From assembly GCF_002051585.1 (NCBI RefSeq), contig NZ_MZGX01000018.1:55728-119727 (forward strand): DNA of 64,000 nt. The letters are read 5' to 3'. Position 1 is the stretch's first letter. The number at the start of each line of letters is the position of its first letter. The notes beneath the pieces are model-generated. The model made no database searches, was not told the origin of the DNA, and saw only the letters and a program-made list of their open reading frames with translations. Both the position numbers and the translations under genes were made by a program. Positions 37,948-47,560 of this stretch are shown here, piece after piece. The stretch is from Ruminiclostridium hungatei (GTDB taxonomy: Bacteria; Bacillota; Clostridia; Acetivibrionales; DSM-1351).

Positions 37948-39207
37948 TTATCCGGTTACGGTTTGAATACCTACAAGATTGGTATCGGGGTTTCTCCAAA
38001 AATGGATTCTACCTCCATTTGTCTCAGAGGTAGCCAGCTTGTAGTCACTGTTTACCGTGCCGTCACTGGCAATAATGGTACCCGAAGCAAAGGACTCCAT
38101 CACCTCATTCTGGCAGTACAGTGCTTTAACCACATACCAGTCTGTTTCTGAAAAACCCGGTGTGTTATACAAGTTGCCTTCATCAGGGCTGAAGAAAATA
38201 TTAAACAAAGTCTGACCATTGCCGTAATCATTGCGGACGGCCTGATACCATTCCAGCTCGGGTACAGGCTGTCCGTTGCTTGTAACTACAAAATACGTCA
38301 AGTCCCTGTAGTCGATTTGGTTATAGTTTATGGGAGGCACACTCATGCGCTGTGGCACCGAAGACATCAGCCTTTCGTGACCGCTCACCTGATAGTAGCG
38401 TACATCGTCACCCCTTTTAATAATGTCAGTGGCAGCCACCATATTGTTTACATCAGTAATCTGATCCTTCAGGTTATTGTGAAAATTCTGGAGCTTTGCA
38501 ATTTCTGTCACCTGACTTGAATCCATGTCCTTAATTGTACCTTGTATTGCAATCTCACAAAAACTTGTAAGGGACAGGTACAGCCCCAATGCCCCGTTGC
38601 GGAACAAGGCCCTTGGCTCATAGCCCTGATGTTCCCATTTATATGTATTTACTGCCAGCTTGTCAAAAGTCGTAAACAGATTGGAGCCTGTGATGGAGGA
38701 AGTATCCAGCAATTTTTTGCCAAGCACCAGCACTTGGGTGTAAAAATCATCATAATTCATGTCGGAAATCAGATTCTTCTGTTTCTGGGCTTTATCATCC
38801 CCATCCGATAAAGCATCCACCGCCTGGAGTTCGGCTAGAAATGTACTGTTTATTATGGACATTTTTTGGGTGTAGTCAATATAGTCCTGTATTTGCATAC
38901 CATACCCCAGATCAAGTACTTGCTTTATCAGGTTGTCCAATTTATCATTTATTGAGTCCAGACTCTGCGCTATATTTGCCAGAACAGTCTGCGTACTGTC
39001 GGTAGTACCCAATACAGTATCGAAAAGCTCACCAAATCCCCAGCTAAATATTTTAGGGGCTTTTATTGTTTCAAGAAGAGCCGTTATGCCTCCCTTTAAG
39101 ATTTTAAGCACCGCATCCTGGTCAGCATCTTTTAAAAATACTAAAGCTTTTTTCTCTTCATCAAATTCTGTTTTCATAGGTATAGTCATTCCTTTCATTT
39201 CAGGCAT
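37948..39207 (-). CDS. Helical, non-secreted protein of unknown function, toxin-like architecture
   Basis: A 419-residue protein with no signal peptide. Residues about 30-260 are predicted mostly alpha-helical with heptad-like stretches (LANIAQSLDSINDKLDNLI; AKLQNFHNNLKDQITDVNNM) and a hydrophobic segment (ALGLYLSLTSFCEIAI). The last ~150 residues look beta-rich (YFVVTSNGQPVPELEW, WYVVKALYC, HFWRNPDTN). A helical bundle followed by a beta domain without a signal is a layout shared with several pore-forming or insecticidal toxins, but I recognise no specific family. Start is uncertain: ATG at 39207 or ATG at 39177, the latter with AAAGGA 12 bases upstream. Confidence 0.6.
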   Translation of the reverse strand: MPEMKGMTIPMKTEFDEEKKALVFLKDADQDAVLKILKGGITALLETIKAPKIFSWGFGELFDTVLGTTDSTQTVLANIAQSLDSINDKLDNLIKQVLDLGYGMQIQDYIDYTQKMSIINSTFLAELQAVDALSDGDDKAQKQKNLISDMNYDDFYTQVLVLGKKLLDTSSITGSNLFTTFDKLAVNTYKWEHQGYEPRALFRNGALGLYLSLTSFCEIAIQGTIKDMDSSQVTEIAKLQNFHNNLKDQITDVNNMVAATDIIKRGDDVRYYQVSGHERLMSSVPQRMSVPPINYNQIDYRDLTYFVVTSNGQPVPELEWYQAVRNDYGNGQTLFNIFFSPDEGNLYNTPGFSETDWYVVKALYCQNEVMESFASGTIIASDGTVNSDYKLATSETNGGRIHFWRNPDTNLVGIQTVTG

Positions 39208-39424
39208 GAAGTGGAACTTTTGCCTTTGGGCGTATTTTGCTTTTTAAATATCCATGGGGATTATTTATAGGGAATAACAGTGGCAAATAGTCAAGTGAAG
39301 AATGAAAATCAACGTCATCTCAATATAATTGTATAACTTTGGAAGTTATTTTACAACAAAAATCGTACAAATTTTCCAAAATTTTATAAATATTGCAAAA
39401 AATTATTATTAGTGAAGAGTAAAA

Positions 39425-39473
39425 TAAAAAGCCATGCAGCGGCAGCTTATATGGCAACTGTCCATTGCATGGC
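39425..39473 (-). terminator. Terminator of the AICAR transformylase gene
   Basis: GCCATGCA and TGCATGGC pair with an internal structured loop. On the minus strand TTTTTATTTT follows. It is about 100 bases past the stop codon at 39572. Confidence 0.75.
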
Positions 39474-39571
39474 GTGTTTAGCCTTTCTGGTGGTCTGTGA
39501 CATCTGAATTCATACCTTGCAGAGGTTGGTATTCTTTTGATGCCACAGGTGTTTCGTAATCCTTTTTTTGC

Positions 39572-40735
39572 TTAGTGATGGAACAGCCTGACCCCGGTCA
39601 TTGCCATCACCATCTTGTATTCATTGCAGGCAGTAATAACTATGTCGTCCCTAAGTGACCCGCCAGCCTGGGCAATGTACTTCACGCCGCTTCTGAAGGC
39701 CCTGTCGATATTATCCCTGAACGGGAAAAATGCATCAGAACCCAAGGTTACGTCCTTCAAACCCTTAAGCCATTCTTCCTTGTCCTTTTGTGTAAGTCTT
39801 TCAGGCACTTCTTCCAGAACATCCTTCAACATGTTCAGTTCATACTCCGTAACATCATTTCTTATAAACAGGTCGATGGAATTATCCCTTTCCGGTCTTC
39901 CCACGCCTTTCTTAAACTTAAGCCCCAATATTTTCGGATGCTGCTTCAGATACCAGATATCAGCCTTGTCCCCGGCAAGCCTGGTACAATGGATTCTGGA
40001 CTGCTGTCCGGCACCGCAGCCTATGACCTGTCCGCCTGATACATAGCATACTGAGTTGGATTGGGTATATTTGAGAGTTATCATGGAAAGAAGCATATCC
40101 CTTATTGCACTGTCGGACAGTTCCTTGTTCTCAGTCACAATATTTTTCAAGTCCTGTGCTCCGGGAACGTAATTATTGCGCTTTTGGACAAATTCCACTC
40201 CGAATATCTGCCTTGTCTCTGTCTCACCAGGCTCATAGGATGGGTCAATTTCAATAATGTTATATTTACCGCCCTTTTTTTGCCTGAGGATTTCAAAAGC
40301 TTCCTGTGTGTACCCGGGAGCTATGATACCATCAGATACTTCTCCTTTGAGAACAAGTGCCGTCTCTTTGTCGACCGCGTGGCTGAGTGCGGCCCAATCG
40401 CCGTATGAGGATACTCTGTCGGCACCTCGCGCCCTCACATATGCCGCTGCAAGGGGAGATAAGTCAAAATCCTCAACAAAATATGCCTTCCTCAGTTCTT
40501 CGCTCAAGGGCAAGCCTATTGCCGCACCTGCAGGACTTACATGCTTGAAGGAAGCAGCCGCAGGCATATTAACAGCATTTTTCAGTTCATTGACAAGCTG
40601 CCAGGAGTTAAGGGCATCCATAAAATTTATATAGCCCGGATTTCCATTCAAAACTTTAAAGGGCAGCTTTCCCGAAGCAGAACGGATTTCAGCAGGCCTT
40701 TGATTTGGATTACAGCCGTATTTCAATTCATACAT
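39572..40735 (-). CDS. Stand-alone AICAR transformylase (PurH formyltransferase domain only)
   Basis: A 387-residue protein matching the AICAR formyltransferase part of PurH (MYELKYGCNPNQRPA, ASFKHVSPAGAA, SNSVCYVSGGQVIGCGAGQQSRIHC, SDAFFPFRDNIDRA). The N-terminal IMP cyclohydrolase domain of ordinary bifunctional PurH (about 510 residues) is absent. It converts AICAR (ZMP) and 10-formyl-THF to FAICAR in purine synthesis. A ZTP riboswitch directly upstream, which senses the substrate ZMP/ZTP, supports the assignment. Ribosome binding site AAGGAGGG. Confidence 0.92.
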   Translation of the reverse strand: MYELKYGCNPNQRPAEIRSASGKLPFKVLNGNPGYINFMDALNSWQLVNELKNAVNMPAAASFKHVSPAGAAIGLPLSEELRKAYFVEDFDLSPLAAAYVRARGADRVSSYGDWAALSHAVDKETALVLKGEVSDGIIAPGYTQEAFEILRQKKGGKYNIIEIDPSYEPGETETRQIFGVEFVQKRNNYVPGAQDLKNIVTENKELSDSAIRDMLLSMITLKYTQSNSVCYVSGGQVIGCGAGQQSRIHCTRLAGDKADIWYLKQHPKILGLKFKKGVGRPERDNSIDLFIRNDVTEYELNMLKDVLEEVPERLTQKDKEEWLKGLKDVTLGSDAFFPFRDNIDRAFRSGVKYIAQAGGSLRDDIVITACNEYKMVMAMTGVRLFHH

Positions 40736-40762
40736 ATTTAAAACCCTCCTTAAAAATAAAAA

Positions 40763-40860
40763 ACCGCCCGGGTATATAGTCTACCCAGGCGGTCGATAAT
40801 TTTTCACCAATCATGCTCCCCATATGATTATTCATATTTTCCGCCAGTTGCATGATTTAC
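40763..40860 (-). promoter_or_regulatory. ZMP/ZTP riboswitch with terminator expression platform
   Basis: On the minus strand, from 40857: AATCATGC pairs with GCATGATT (P1), enclosing ACTGGCGGAAA, a hairpin ATATGA/TCATAT and GGGGAGC. The conserved CCGCCTGGGTA (40792-40782) follows after a linker. The same 3' segment can instead pair with TACCCGGGCGG (40774-40764) to form a terminator followed by TTTTTTATTTTT. Ligand binding should stop that terminator and turn on the AICAR transformylase gene. All conserved elements of the pfl/ZTP motif that I recall are present. Confidence 0.9.
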
Positions 40861-40888
40861 AAAATCACAAATTAAGTTTTTCATAGTA

Positions 40889-40918
40889 ATTATATTACTT
40901 ATTTCGCATTTTTGTCAA
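40889..40918 (-). promoter_or_regulatory. Promoter upstream of the ZTP riboswitch
   Basis: Consensus TTGACA (40918-40913) and TATAAT (40894-40889) on the minus strand, 18 bases apart. Transcription would start about 20 bases before the aptamer. Confidence 0.75.
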
Positions 40919-40954
40919 CACCATAAGGTTTATAACGGCCTATGTATATTTTTG

Positions 40955-42019
40955 CTATAATTTGGCATACAGCACCGATTCATACCAGGAATGAACATTA
41001 TGGTGCCTCAAAAAGAACTTATACTCAGGTACAAATTCATTAATTTGCAGGATAACCGTCCACAGGTCTGAGGGCAGATGATAATTGCAGATTGCCAATT
41101 TTGGCTTCTGTGCTTTTAATAGCTTTTCAGCACCCAGAATCGCATCGGTTTCTGCCCCTTCTATGTCCAGTTTAATCATTGTTATCCTGTTGTCCATGAA
41201 TATATTGTCTATTGCTATAACCTCTATCATACATGGTGATGTTTTCACAATACATGAGTCAAAACTGTCGTTGTTGGAAAACCCTACAGCACCGCTGCTG
41301 CTGTATATACCCTTGTTGTATATCTCAATTCCTTTTGCCGCGTCGCCTAATTCCAGCAGCATGGCACGAAGCTTCTCAAAATTCCCCTTATCCGGCTCAA
41401 AGCTGTATATTTTGCCGTAGTTGCCTCTGCATATGTCAAGATAGCTTTGTATGGTATCTCCTGTATAGGCTCCTCCGTCAATAATACATTCGTTATTATC
41501 AAAACTGAATATATCCTCAAGAAAATATTGCTCTGTCGAGGTAGTAATCCTGCCGAATATCTCCGGATTCTGAGTATACACATATTCTATCAGTCCAAGA
41601 AATACTTTTTTTGAGTTACTGTCGCACAATAAATCATAAACCTTTTGCAGCTTATCAAGGTTTAGCAAGTAATATAAGGAATATCTGTGCAGCAAATTCT
41701 TTATTCCCGCTTTTAACAGTTTTCTAGCCGGCTCATCCGGCTCATTTATTGTTACACATACGGGTACATTGGAAGAGATGTTTAAAAGTTCTTCAGGAGA
41801 AATGATTAATGTGCCGTTTAAGCACTTGCCCCATTTATCCCTGTCATCGTCACAGTAATAAACAATATTTATATCCGATAAATCATACCTGTCCAAAAAG
41901 TCCTTACCTACTTCACCTGCTCCGTACAATATTACATCAAACTTTTCTTTATGCCTGTTTTCAAATTTTCCTACTATCCCCGGATTTATTTCACGAATGA
42001 ATTCATATATATTTACCAT
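40955..42019 (-). CDS. FkbM-family methyltransferase with N-terminal Rossmann-like domain
   Basis: A 354-residue protein. The C-terminal ~200 residues are FkbM-type SAM-dependent methyltransferase: IIDGGAYTGDTIQSYL, SFEPDKGNFEKLR, and MIKLDIEGAETDAILGAEKLL. The N-terminal ~110 residues hold a nucleotide-binding-like fold (VILYGAGEVGKDFLDRY, CDDDRDKWGK), often fused to such enzymes in glycan loci. It probably O-methylates a sugar or glycoconjugate; the substrate is unknown. No glycan cluster is visible nearby, and it appears to be a single gene. Confidence 0.8.
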   Translation of the reverse strand: MVNIYEFIREINPGIVGKFENRHKEKFDVILYGAGEVGKDFLDRYDLSDINIVYYCDDDRDKWGKCLNGTLIISPEELLNISSNVPVCVTINEPDEPARKLLKAGIKNLLHRYSLYYLLNLDKLQKVYDLLCDSNSKKVFLGLIEYVYTQNPEIFGRITTSTEQYFLEDIFSFDNNECIIDGGAYTGDTIQSYLDICRGNYGKIYSFEPDKGNFEKLRAMLLELGDAAKGIEIYNKGIYSSSGAVGFSNNDSFDSCIVKTSPCMIEVIAIDNIFMDNRITMIKLDIEGAETDAILGAEKLLKAQKPKLAICNYHLPSDLWTVILQINEFVPEYKFFLRHHNVHSWYESVLYAKL

Positions 42020-42389
42020 TTTATAGACAATGTAACAAACCTAAGTTTATTACCTATTCCTCTCATTATATTTTTCTATTTTCCTAATAAATTCCTGATA
42101 TCTATATTAAAATTCACATGAATAATCTCTTTTAATTTTAACTAATCGTGCATCATACCGGACTGGCCGTCATCCTTGCTCCGAACAGCCAGTTCCCACT
42201 ACTCAGTAATTATAATAAATAATTTCCAGTCTGCATGTGTTGCCCCGTCAGGGGCTTATTGCCTAATTCAATCAACAGATTAAAGCGCAGTAATCACTCT
42301 GGTATGTTTTTTCTCTTTTCACATACCAGAGCAGTTTCCGAATAGACATTAATATGATTGAAAATAACCAATCTCTGAAACAACCAGCT
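42020..42389. other. Intergenic region with two hairpins
   Basis: No gene seen. A CTCTGGTATG/CATACCAGAG inverted repeat (42299-42333) lies about 55 bases past the aconitase-family stop and a GCCCC/GGGGC hairpin near 42242-42255. Neither has a clear T-run, so termination here is uncertain. Confidence 0.5.
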
Positions 42390-44729
42390 TTATATGTTGT
42401 AATAGTTTATGAGGCAGCCTTCAGATATTATTTTTCTTTCTTCCGCCGTCATCTTCTTCAAATACAGCTTGATTTCCTTAACTTCATCCTCCTGAACAAG
42501 TCGGGCAGGAATTATTTCTTCACCGCCATCAATTTTGCTTTTGATGTCAGGAATAAAAATCATATCTCCGGTTTTAAAACTCACGTTCTCATCCTCAATA
42601 GTGAAGGGCAGTATACCCCAATTTACCAAATTGCTTCTGTAGCGTTTTGTCGCGTAATCAACTGCGATATTTGCCCAGCCTCCAAGCACCTTCTGGCAGG
42701 AAGCCGCCTGCTCTCTCGCTGATCCGTCTCCCGGCTTTACAGAACATACAACGCTTCCGATACCCGTTGATTTTAAAATATTCTCCACATCTTTTGAACC
42801 GGCACCAGGCAGACTTGCCAGCACTTTTTCAAGGTCTCCTGACAATCCATTACTGCCTGTTGCATCACCCACATGGGTCTTACGCTCCTGTTCCAATGCC
42901 TGCACGTCCTTTGCCCGCTGTACATATCCCGGGTCTTTTCTTGACAGAGTAAATTCCGACAGCTTATAGGGGTTTGAGCGGAAGGAGGAGGTTTCCCCCG
43001 ATGGAATCAGCTCATCCGTCGTTGTTACGGGATCATTTATAACCGACGCTACTTTCAGCAGGAGGTTTTGAGTAAGCCCGCTCATTTCAGGCCAATCTGC
43101 AATATTGGGGCCGAATTTAACGTCCTGGTCCAGCCTGGGCTTTCCAAAACCGCTGTAAACTCTATTTTTGTATATCTGCCCGTTAAAGGTATACTTCATA
43201 TCCGGGCTGACAGGTTCCACTTCTGTTGCAGCAGTCAGAATACCATTGTTTATTGCTGTTGCGGCAATAGTTCTGGCATCCATCAAAGCCACAGAGGTAA
43301 TCTGTCCGTTTGTTGGCTTGGCACCTTCCCTAAAGGGGAAATTACGGGTAGCGTGCCTGATACTGATAGTATCATTTGCAGGAGTATCACCAGCTCCGAA
43401 GCACGGACCACAAAAAGCTGTTTTTATAACGATTCCTGCAGACATCATTTTAGCCGCCGCCCCGTTTTTAACCAGCTCATAATAAACCGGCTGACTGGCA
43501 GGGTAGACCGACATTGAAAAGCTTCCGTTGCCTGTGGACCTGTTTTCCACCATGGCCGCAACCTCACATATGTTCTCAAAAGTTCCGCCTGCACAGCCTG
43601 CAACAATACCCTGTTCAACCTTCAGTCTGCCGTTGACGACCTTGTCCACAAGAGAAAACTCTATTTTGGGATTATCAATCTGCTTTCTGCCTTCAACCTC
43701 AATTGCTCTCAATATGTCCTGAGCATTGCTGTTAAGTTCAGCCACCGTAAATACGTTGCTGGGATGGAAGGGCAGTGCTATCATAGGCTCTATCTTGTCC
43801 AGGTCCACAATAGCCATGCCGTCATAATATGCAATATCTCCAGGCTTCAGCTCTGAATAGCCTTCAGGCCGCCCGTGAATCTCAAAATACTCTTTAACCT
43901 TGGAATCCGTTGACCAAATGGAGCTGAGACAGGTAGTCTCTGTTGTCATAACATCTATGCCGTTTCTATAGTCTACGGAAAGGTTTTGTATGCCAGGTCC
44001 GATAAATTCAAGGACCTTGTTCTTTACAAATCCATTTTTGAAAACTGCTCCGATAATTGCCAGAGCCACATCCTGAGGTCCAACGCCCTTTTTAGGCTTG
44101 CCTTCCAGGTACACTCCGACTACGTCAGGACAAGCTACATCATAGCTTTTTCTGAGCAATTGTTTTACCAGTTCCGGTCCGCCTTCACCCACCGCCATTG
44201 TACCCAAGGCTCCGTATCTGGTGTGGCTGTCCGAACCCAGAATCATACTTCCGCAGGCTGCCATCATTTCCCTCATATACTGGTGTATAACTGCCTGATG
44301 GGCTGGAACATAGATTCCACCATATTTTTGAGCGGCAGAAAGTCCGAATATATGGTCGTCTTCATTTATTGTTCCTCCCACTGCGCACAGGCTGTTGTGA
44401 CAGTTGGTCATTACATAGGGAAGGGGGAACTCTTGCAAACCGCTTGCCCTTGCTGTTTGCACTATCCCCACATATGTAATGTCATGAGATGCCAAAGCAT
44501 CAAAGCGTATTTTTAAATTTTGGGTATCCCCAGACGTATTGTGCTCCATCAATATCTTATACGCTATGGTATTTTTCCTTGCCTCTTCCTGCTTGATGGA
44601 AGACACATCCACAGGCAGGTTTCCTGCCCTGCTGTTTCCTTTTAAAATCTCAAAAGCTCCGCTTTCTGTTATCTCAACAAGTGTATCTCTATTTAAATAA
44701 TACACACCATTTTTAACTAAGCTGACCAA
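42390..44729 (-). CDS. Aconitase-family hydratase
   Basis: A 779-residue member of the aconitase superfamily. Signature motifs are [20 protein letters not shown] (substrate and cluster loop), [10 protein letters not shown] and [15 protein letters not shown]. Cysteines for the [4Fe-4S] cluster are at GC-AGG and CGPC. The C-terminal swivel domain carries [14 protein letters not shown]. This full-length form (domains 1-4 in one chain) is annotated in many clostridia simply as hydratase. It may serve as the citrate/isocitrate aconitase that supplies 2-oxoglutarate, which is also a substrate for homocitrate. The start is ATG at 44729 with a GGAGGG ribosome binding site. Confidence 0.85.
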   Translation of the reverse strand: MVSLVKNGVYYLNRDTLVEITESGAFEILKGNSRAGNLPVDVSSIKQEEARKNTIAYKILMEHNTSGDTQNLKIRFDALASHDITYVGIVQTARASGLQEFPLPYVMTNCHNSLCAVGGTINEDDHIFGLSAAQKYGGIYVPAHQAVIHQYMREMMAACGSMILGSDSHTRYGALGTMAVGEGGPELVKQLLRKSYDVACPDVVGVYLEGKPKKGVGPQDVALAIIGAVFKNGFVKNKVLEFIGPGIQNLSVDYRNGIDVMTTETTCLSSIWSTDSKVKEYFEIHGRPEGYSELKPGDIAYYDGMAIVDLDKIEPMIALPFHPSNVFTVAELNSNAQDILRAIEVEGRKQIDNPKIEFSLVDKVVNGRLKVEQGIVAGCAGGTFENICEVAAMVENRSTGNGSFSMSVYPASQPVYYELVKNGAAAKMMSAGIVIKTAFCGPCFGAGDTPANDTISIRHATRNFPFREGAKPTNGQITSVALMDARTIAATAINNGILTAATEVEPVSPDMKYTFNGQIYKNRVYSGFGKPRLDQDVKFGPNIADWPEMSGLTQNLLLKVASVINDPVTTTDELIPSGETSSFRSNPYKLSEFTLSRKDPGYVQRAKDVQALEQERKTHVGDATGSNGLSGDLEKVLASLPGAGSKDVENILKSTGIGSVVCSVKPGDGSAREQAASCQKVLGGWANIAVDYATKRYRSNLVNWGILPFTIEDENVSFKTGDMIFIPDIKSKIDGGEEIIPARLVQEDEVKEIKLYLKKMTAEERKIISEGCLINYYNI

Positions 44730-44861
44730 GTGCTATCCCTCCATGTAATAATATAGTTCTTCCCAACATTTTTTTGCCGAGTTAATTTATATTATAACAT
44801 AATACCGACAAATCCTACTAAATAATTGCATATTTTGAAATTAAAGTTGACCTGAGGTACT

Positions 44862-45008
44862 TCAGCAATCTACCGGTTCACTGCTCCTTTTATTTTTCAA
44901 GTCCATTCCCCATTTGGCTATCTCTTCAAATATTTCAAACAGGCCTTTTCCATCTTCCGATAATGAATATTCAACATGCGGCGGCACCCGTCTATTCTTG
45001 ATAATCTT
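44862..45008 (-). pseudogene. C-terminal fragment of an HxlR-family regulator gene
   Basis: Reading the minus strand, 48 codons encode KNRRVPPHVEYSLSEDGK, then FEEIAKWGMDLKN and a stop. This is the wing and C-terminus of HxlR regulators (compare QIPPKVEYSLFEKG in the intact gene at 56224). An in-frame stop at 45009 and no helix-turn-helix upstream show that the 5' two-thirds are missing. A decayed remnant. Confidence 0.75.
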
Positions 45009-45011
45009 TTA

Positions 45012-45656
45012 TGTATATTAAAAATTAATGGTAATAATGGAAATTTTTTATGCTTTGACGTATAATTAGTATAGGGCTGAATTGCTGCTATTCTACCGAT
45101 TTTTTAAAAAGGAGGTGCTACCGGTACAAAAACAGACAACCTGAATTCTGTAAAGCTTTCCGGCTTTAGCGGGCTTTAGGCTGTCAAATGTAAAATTGAC
45201 CTTGACTACAGGTTGGTGACATGTACTTTATACGTATGCCGAAATTTTTATTCTGTTGAAAACGCAACAGACCCGGTTACGGGTAGATCGGTGAAATCAT
45301 ATGCAGCTTAATAGGAACAATATTAATCAGTGCCCTGGAACATATTGCGTTTTATTTATTCAAATCATTATATGACTCTCTTGAGCCGTTTTTAAAAATT
45401 ACATTTTTTCGCACTATATTCTTTATACCCATTTTTACAAGGTATCCTGCTTGCGGCTTCTTATGAGCCATATACGGCACTGTTTATCCTGACAAGCTAT
45501 CCGGAATAACACCAGCCAGAGGCAGTTTCATATTATGAAATCCGTCTGTTTCCATTGAGAAAGCAGCATGACAAGTTTTTTAACAGCCGCAAAATTGCGC
45601 GTTCTCAGAAAAACGCGCTTTTATGGCTGAATACTATTTATAGGAGAGATGAAAAA
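45012..45656. other. Degraded intergenic region upstream of the GH30 gene
   Basis: About 640 bases. There is a ribosome-binding-site-like AAAGGAGG at 45108-45115 without a following long frame, a TTGACCTTGACTACAGG element near 45200, and short coding-like stretches broken by stops. Together with the HxlR fragment it looks like the scar of lost genes. The last 30 bases contain the ribosome binding site of the GH30 gene. Confidence 0.4.
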
Positions 45657-47123
45657 ATGATTTCATGTTTTAAAAAGAAAATCAGAGCCTTGCTGGCTTT
45701 ATTAGTTGTAATGTCAATGATATTCACCGTACCTGCGTTTGAAGTTCTGGCAGCAAATGATGTATTAGTGAACCTGTCCTCTGAAAAACAGGTAATCAGG
45801 GGCTTTGGAGGAATGAACTATCCTGCCTGGCAAGGTTCGGACCTGACAGCCGCTCAAAGAGAAACGGCTTTTGGTAACGGGCAGGGGCAACTGGGTTTCT
45901 CTATCTTAAGAATTCATGTAGACCCGGACAAAACTACCTGGGCCAACGAGTTGGATACTGCCAAGGCAGCCATAAAGAATGGAGCAATAGTTTTTGCTTC
46001 ACCCTGGAGTCCTCCGTCCGATATGGTACAGACCGTTAACGGGCAAAGACATGTTAAACCGGATAAGTACGCTGCGTATGCACAGCATCTGAATGATTTC
46101 GTTTCCTTCATGAAGCAGAATGGCGTGGACCTGTATGCCATTTCCGTTCAAAATGAGCCCGATTACGGAAATGAATGGACCTGGTGGACACCGCAGGAAA
46201 TACTCACCTTCATGAAAAATAACGCAGGCTCTATTAACTGCAGAGTAATTGCACCGGAGTCCTTCCAATATCTTAAAAACATATCAGATCCCATACTGAA
46301 TGATGCTCAGGCCCTTGCAAATCTGGATATCCTGGGGGCTCATCTATACGGTACCCAGGTCAGCAATTTCCCCTACCCGCTCTTTAAGCAAAAGGGTGCC
46401 GGAAAAGACCTGTGGATGACCGAGGTATATTATCCAAACAGTGAGGCCAACTCAGCAGACCGCTGGCCTGAAGCCCTGGACGTTGCCCAGCATATGCACA
46501 ACGCCATGGTTGAGGCTGATTTCCAGGCATACGTGTGGTGGTTTATCCGCAGGCAATACGGCCCTATGAAAGAGGACGGTACCATGAGCAAGCGCGGAGC
46601 TATGATGTCTCAATTCTCAAAATTTGTTCGTCCCGGGTATGTAAGGGTTGATGCAACAAAGAATCCTAATACGAATGTTTACATATCTGCCTATAAGGGT
46701 GACAACAAAGTGGTTATTGTCGCAATAAACAAAGGAACTACCGCAGTAACTCAAAATTTTGTCCTGCAAAATGGCTCAGCATCAAAATTCTCTACATGGA
46801 TATCGGACTCCAGCCGGAATGTTGCAGCCGGAACAGCCGTAAATGTGTCGGGAGGCTCCTTTACAGCCCAACTCCCCGCCCAGAGTGTCACAACCTTCGT
46901 TGCTGATTCTGGAATATCGGGAAAACTGGGTGACCTGAATTCCGATGGAGAAATAGATGCACTGGATTTAATGGCTATGAAAAAACACCTGCTTGGAGTA
47001 GAGCTTGTTAAAAATCCTGTACTGGCTGACCTGGACGCAAGCGGTGAAGTTGATGCCATTGATTTTGCGCTGTTGAAGCAGTATTTACTGGGTGCTATAA
47101 CTAAATTCCCAGGAGAAAAGTAA
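45657..47123 (+). CDS. Cellulosomal GH30 (subfamily 8-like) glucuronoxylanase with dockerin
   Basis: A 488-residue secreted protein (signal peptide to about residue 33, VLAAND). The GH30 catalytic domain has acid/base Glu in SVQNEPDY and nucleophile Glu in WMTEVYY. WWFIRRQYGPM carries the arginine that recognises the glucuronic acid side chain in GH30_8 enzymes. A side beta-domain follows, then a type I dockerin (GDLNSDGEIDALDLMAMKK; ADLDASGEVDAIDFALLKQ). It cuts glucuronoxylan next to GlcA branches and complements the GH115 enzyme. The ATG at 45657 has an AGGAGAG site; a longer in-frame start lacks one. Confidence 0.92.
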   Translation: MISCFKKKIRALLALLVVMSMIFTVPAFEVLAANDVLVNLSSEKQVIRGFGGMNYPAWQGSDLTAAQRETAFGNGQGQLGFSILRIHVDPDKTTWANELDTAKAAIKNGAIVFASPWSPPSDMVQTVNGQRHVKPDKYAAYAQHLNDFVSFMKQNGVDLYAISVQNEPDYGNEWTWWTPQEILTFMKNNAGSINCRVIAPESFQYLKNISDPILNDAQALANLDILGAHLYGTQVSNFPYPLFKQKGAGKDLWMTEVYYPNSEANSADRWPEALDVAQHMHNAMVEADFQAYVWWFIRRQYGPMKEDGTMSKRGAMMSQFSKFVRPGYVRVDATKNPNTNVYISAYKGDNKVVIVAINKGTTAVTQNFVLQNGSASKFSTWISDSSRNVAAGTAVNVSGGSFTAQLPAQSVTTFVADSGISGKLGDLNSDGEIDALDLMAMKKHLLGVELVKNPVLADLDASGEVDAIDFALLKQYLLGAITKFPGEK

Positions 47124-47158
47124 CGTAAAAATAAACTGATTGTTTCTTTAAAGGCCCA

Positions 47159-47196
47159 TAAAACCGTGAATCCTATCTTGGATTCACGGTTTTATA
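47159..47196 (+). terminator. Terminator of the GH30 gene
   Basis: A stem AAAACCGTGAATCC with its complement GGATTCACGGTTTT, six-base loop, then TTTATATTAT. It lies 36 bases after the stop codon. Confidence 0.85.
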
Positions 47197-47415
47197 TTAT
47201 ATACTATTCCGGGTATTATTCAGGTCCCTTGCCCCCCATAAAGTTGAAATGAAATTATTCATCATCAACTATTCATGGTCAGCCATTTAATATCGTATGC
47301 CGCATTACATATTTATGCAGTGCTGTTACTTTTTCCAGTTCACTCATATTGTTATTTGTGACCTTGACATACCTTTTTGATTGATACTTACATAGCCGGC
47401 GGCTATCTGAGCAAA

Positions 47416-47453
47416 ACAAAAGAGGTTATGCCTAATAACCTCTTTTGTTTTTA
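47416..47453. terminator. Bidirectional terminator-like hairpin
   Basis: A perfect 14-base stem (ACAAAAGAGGTTAT/ATAACCTCTTTTGT) with T-runs on both strands. On the minus strand it can end the stalk-domain gene that stops at 47561. The remainder of the 47.2-47.56 kb gap shows no gene. Confidence 0.75.
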
Positions 47454-47560
47454 TATTTGTTTGTAAATATACTTATTACTTGTAGTATCCATGCCATCTA
47501 CACTTGAATACCTGCACTTGCCGTATAATTAATTATACATACTTATATGGCATATCCCTC

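Noticed and set aside
40257..40634. Plus-strand frames within the AICAR transformylase gene
   Set aside because: The minus-strand gene is unmistakable and full length; the overlapping frames show no family signatures.
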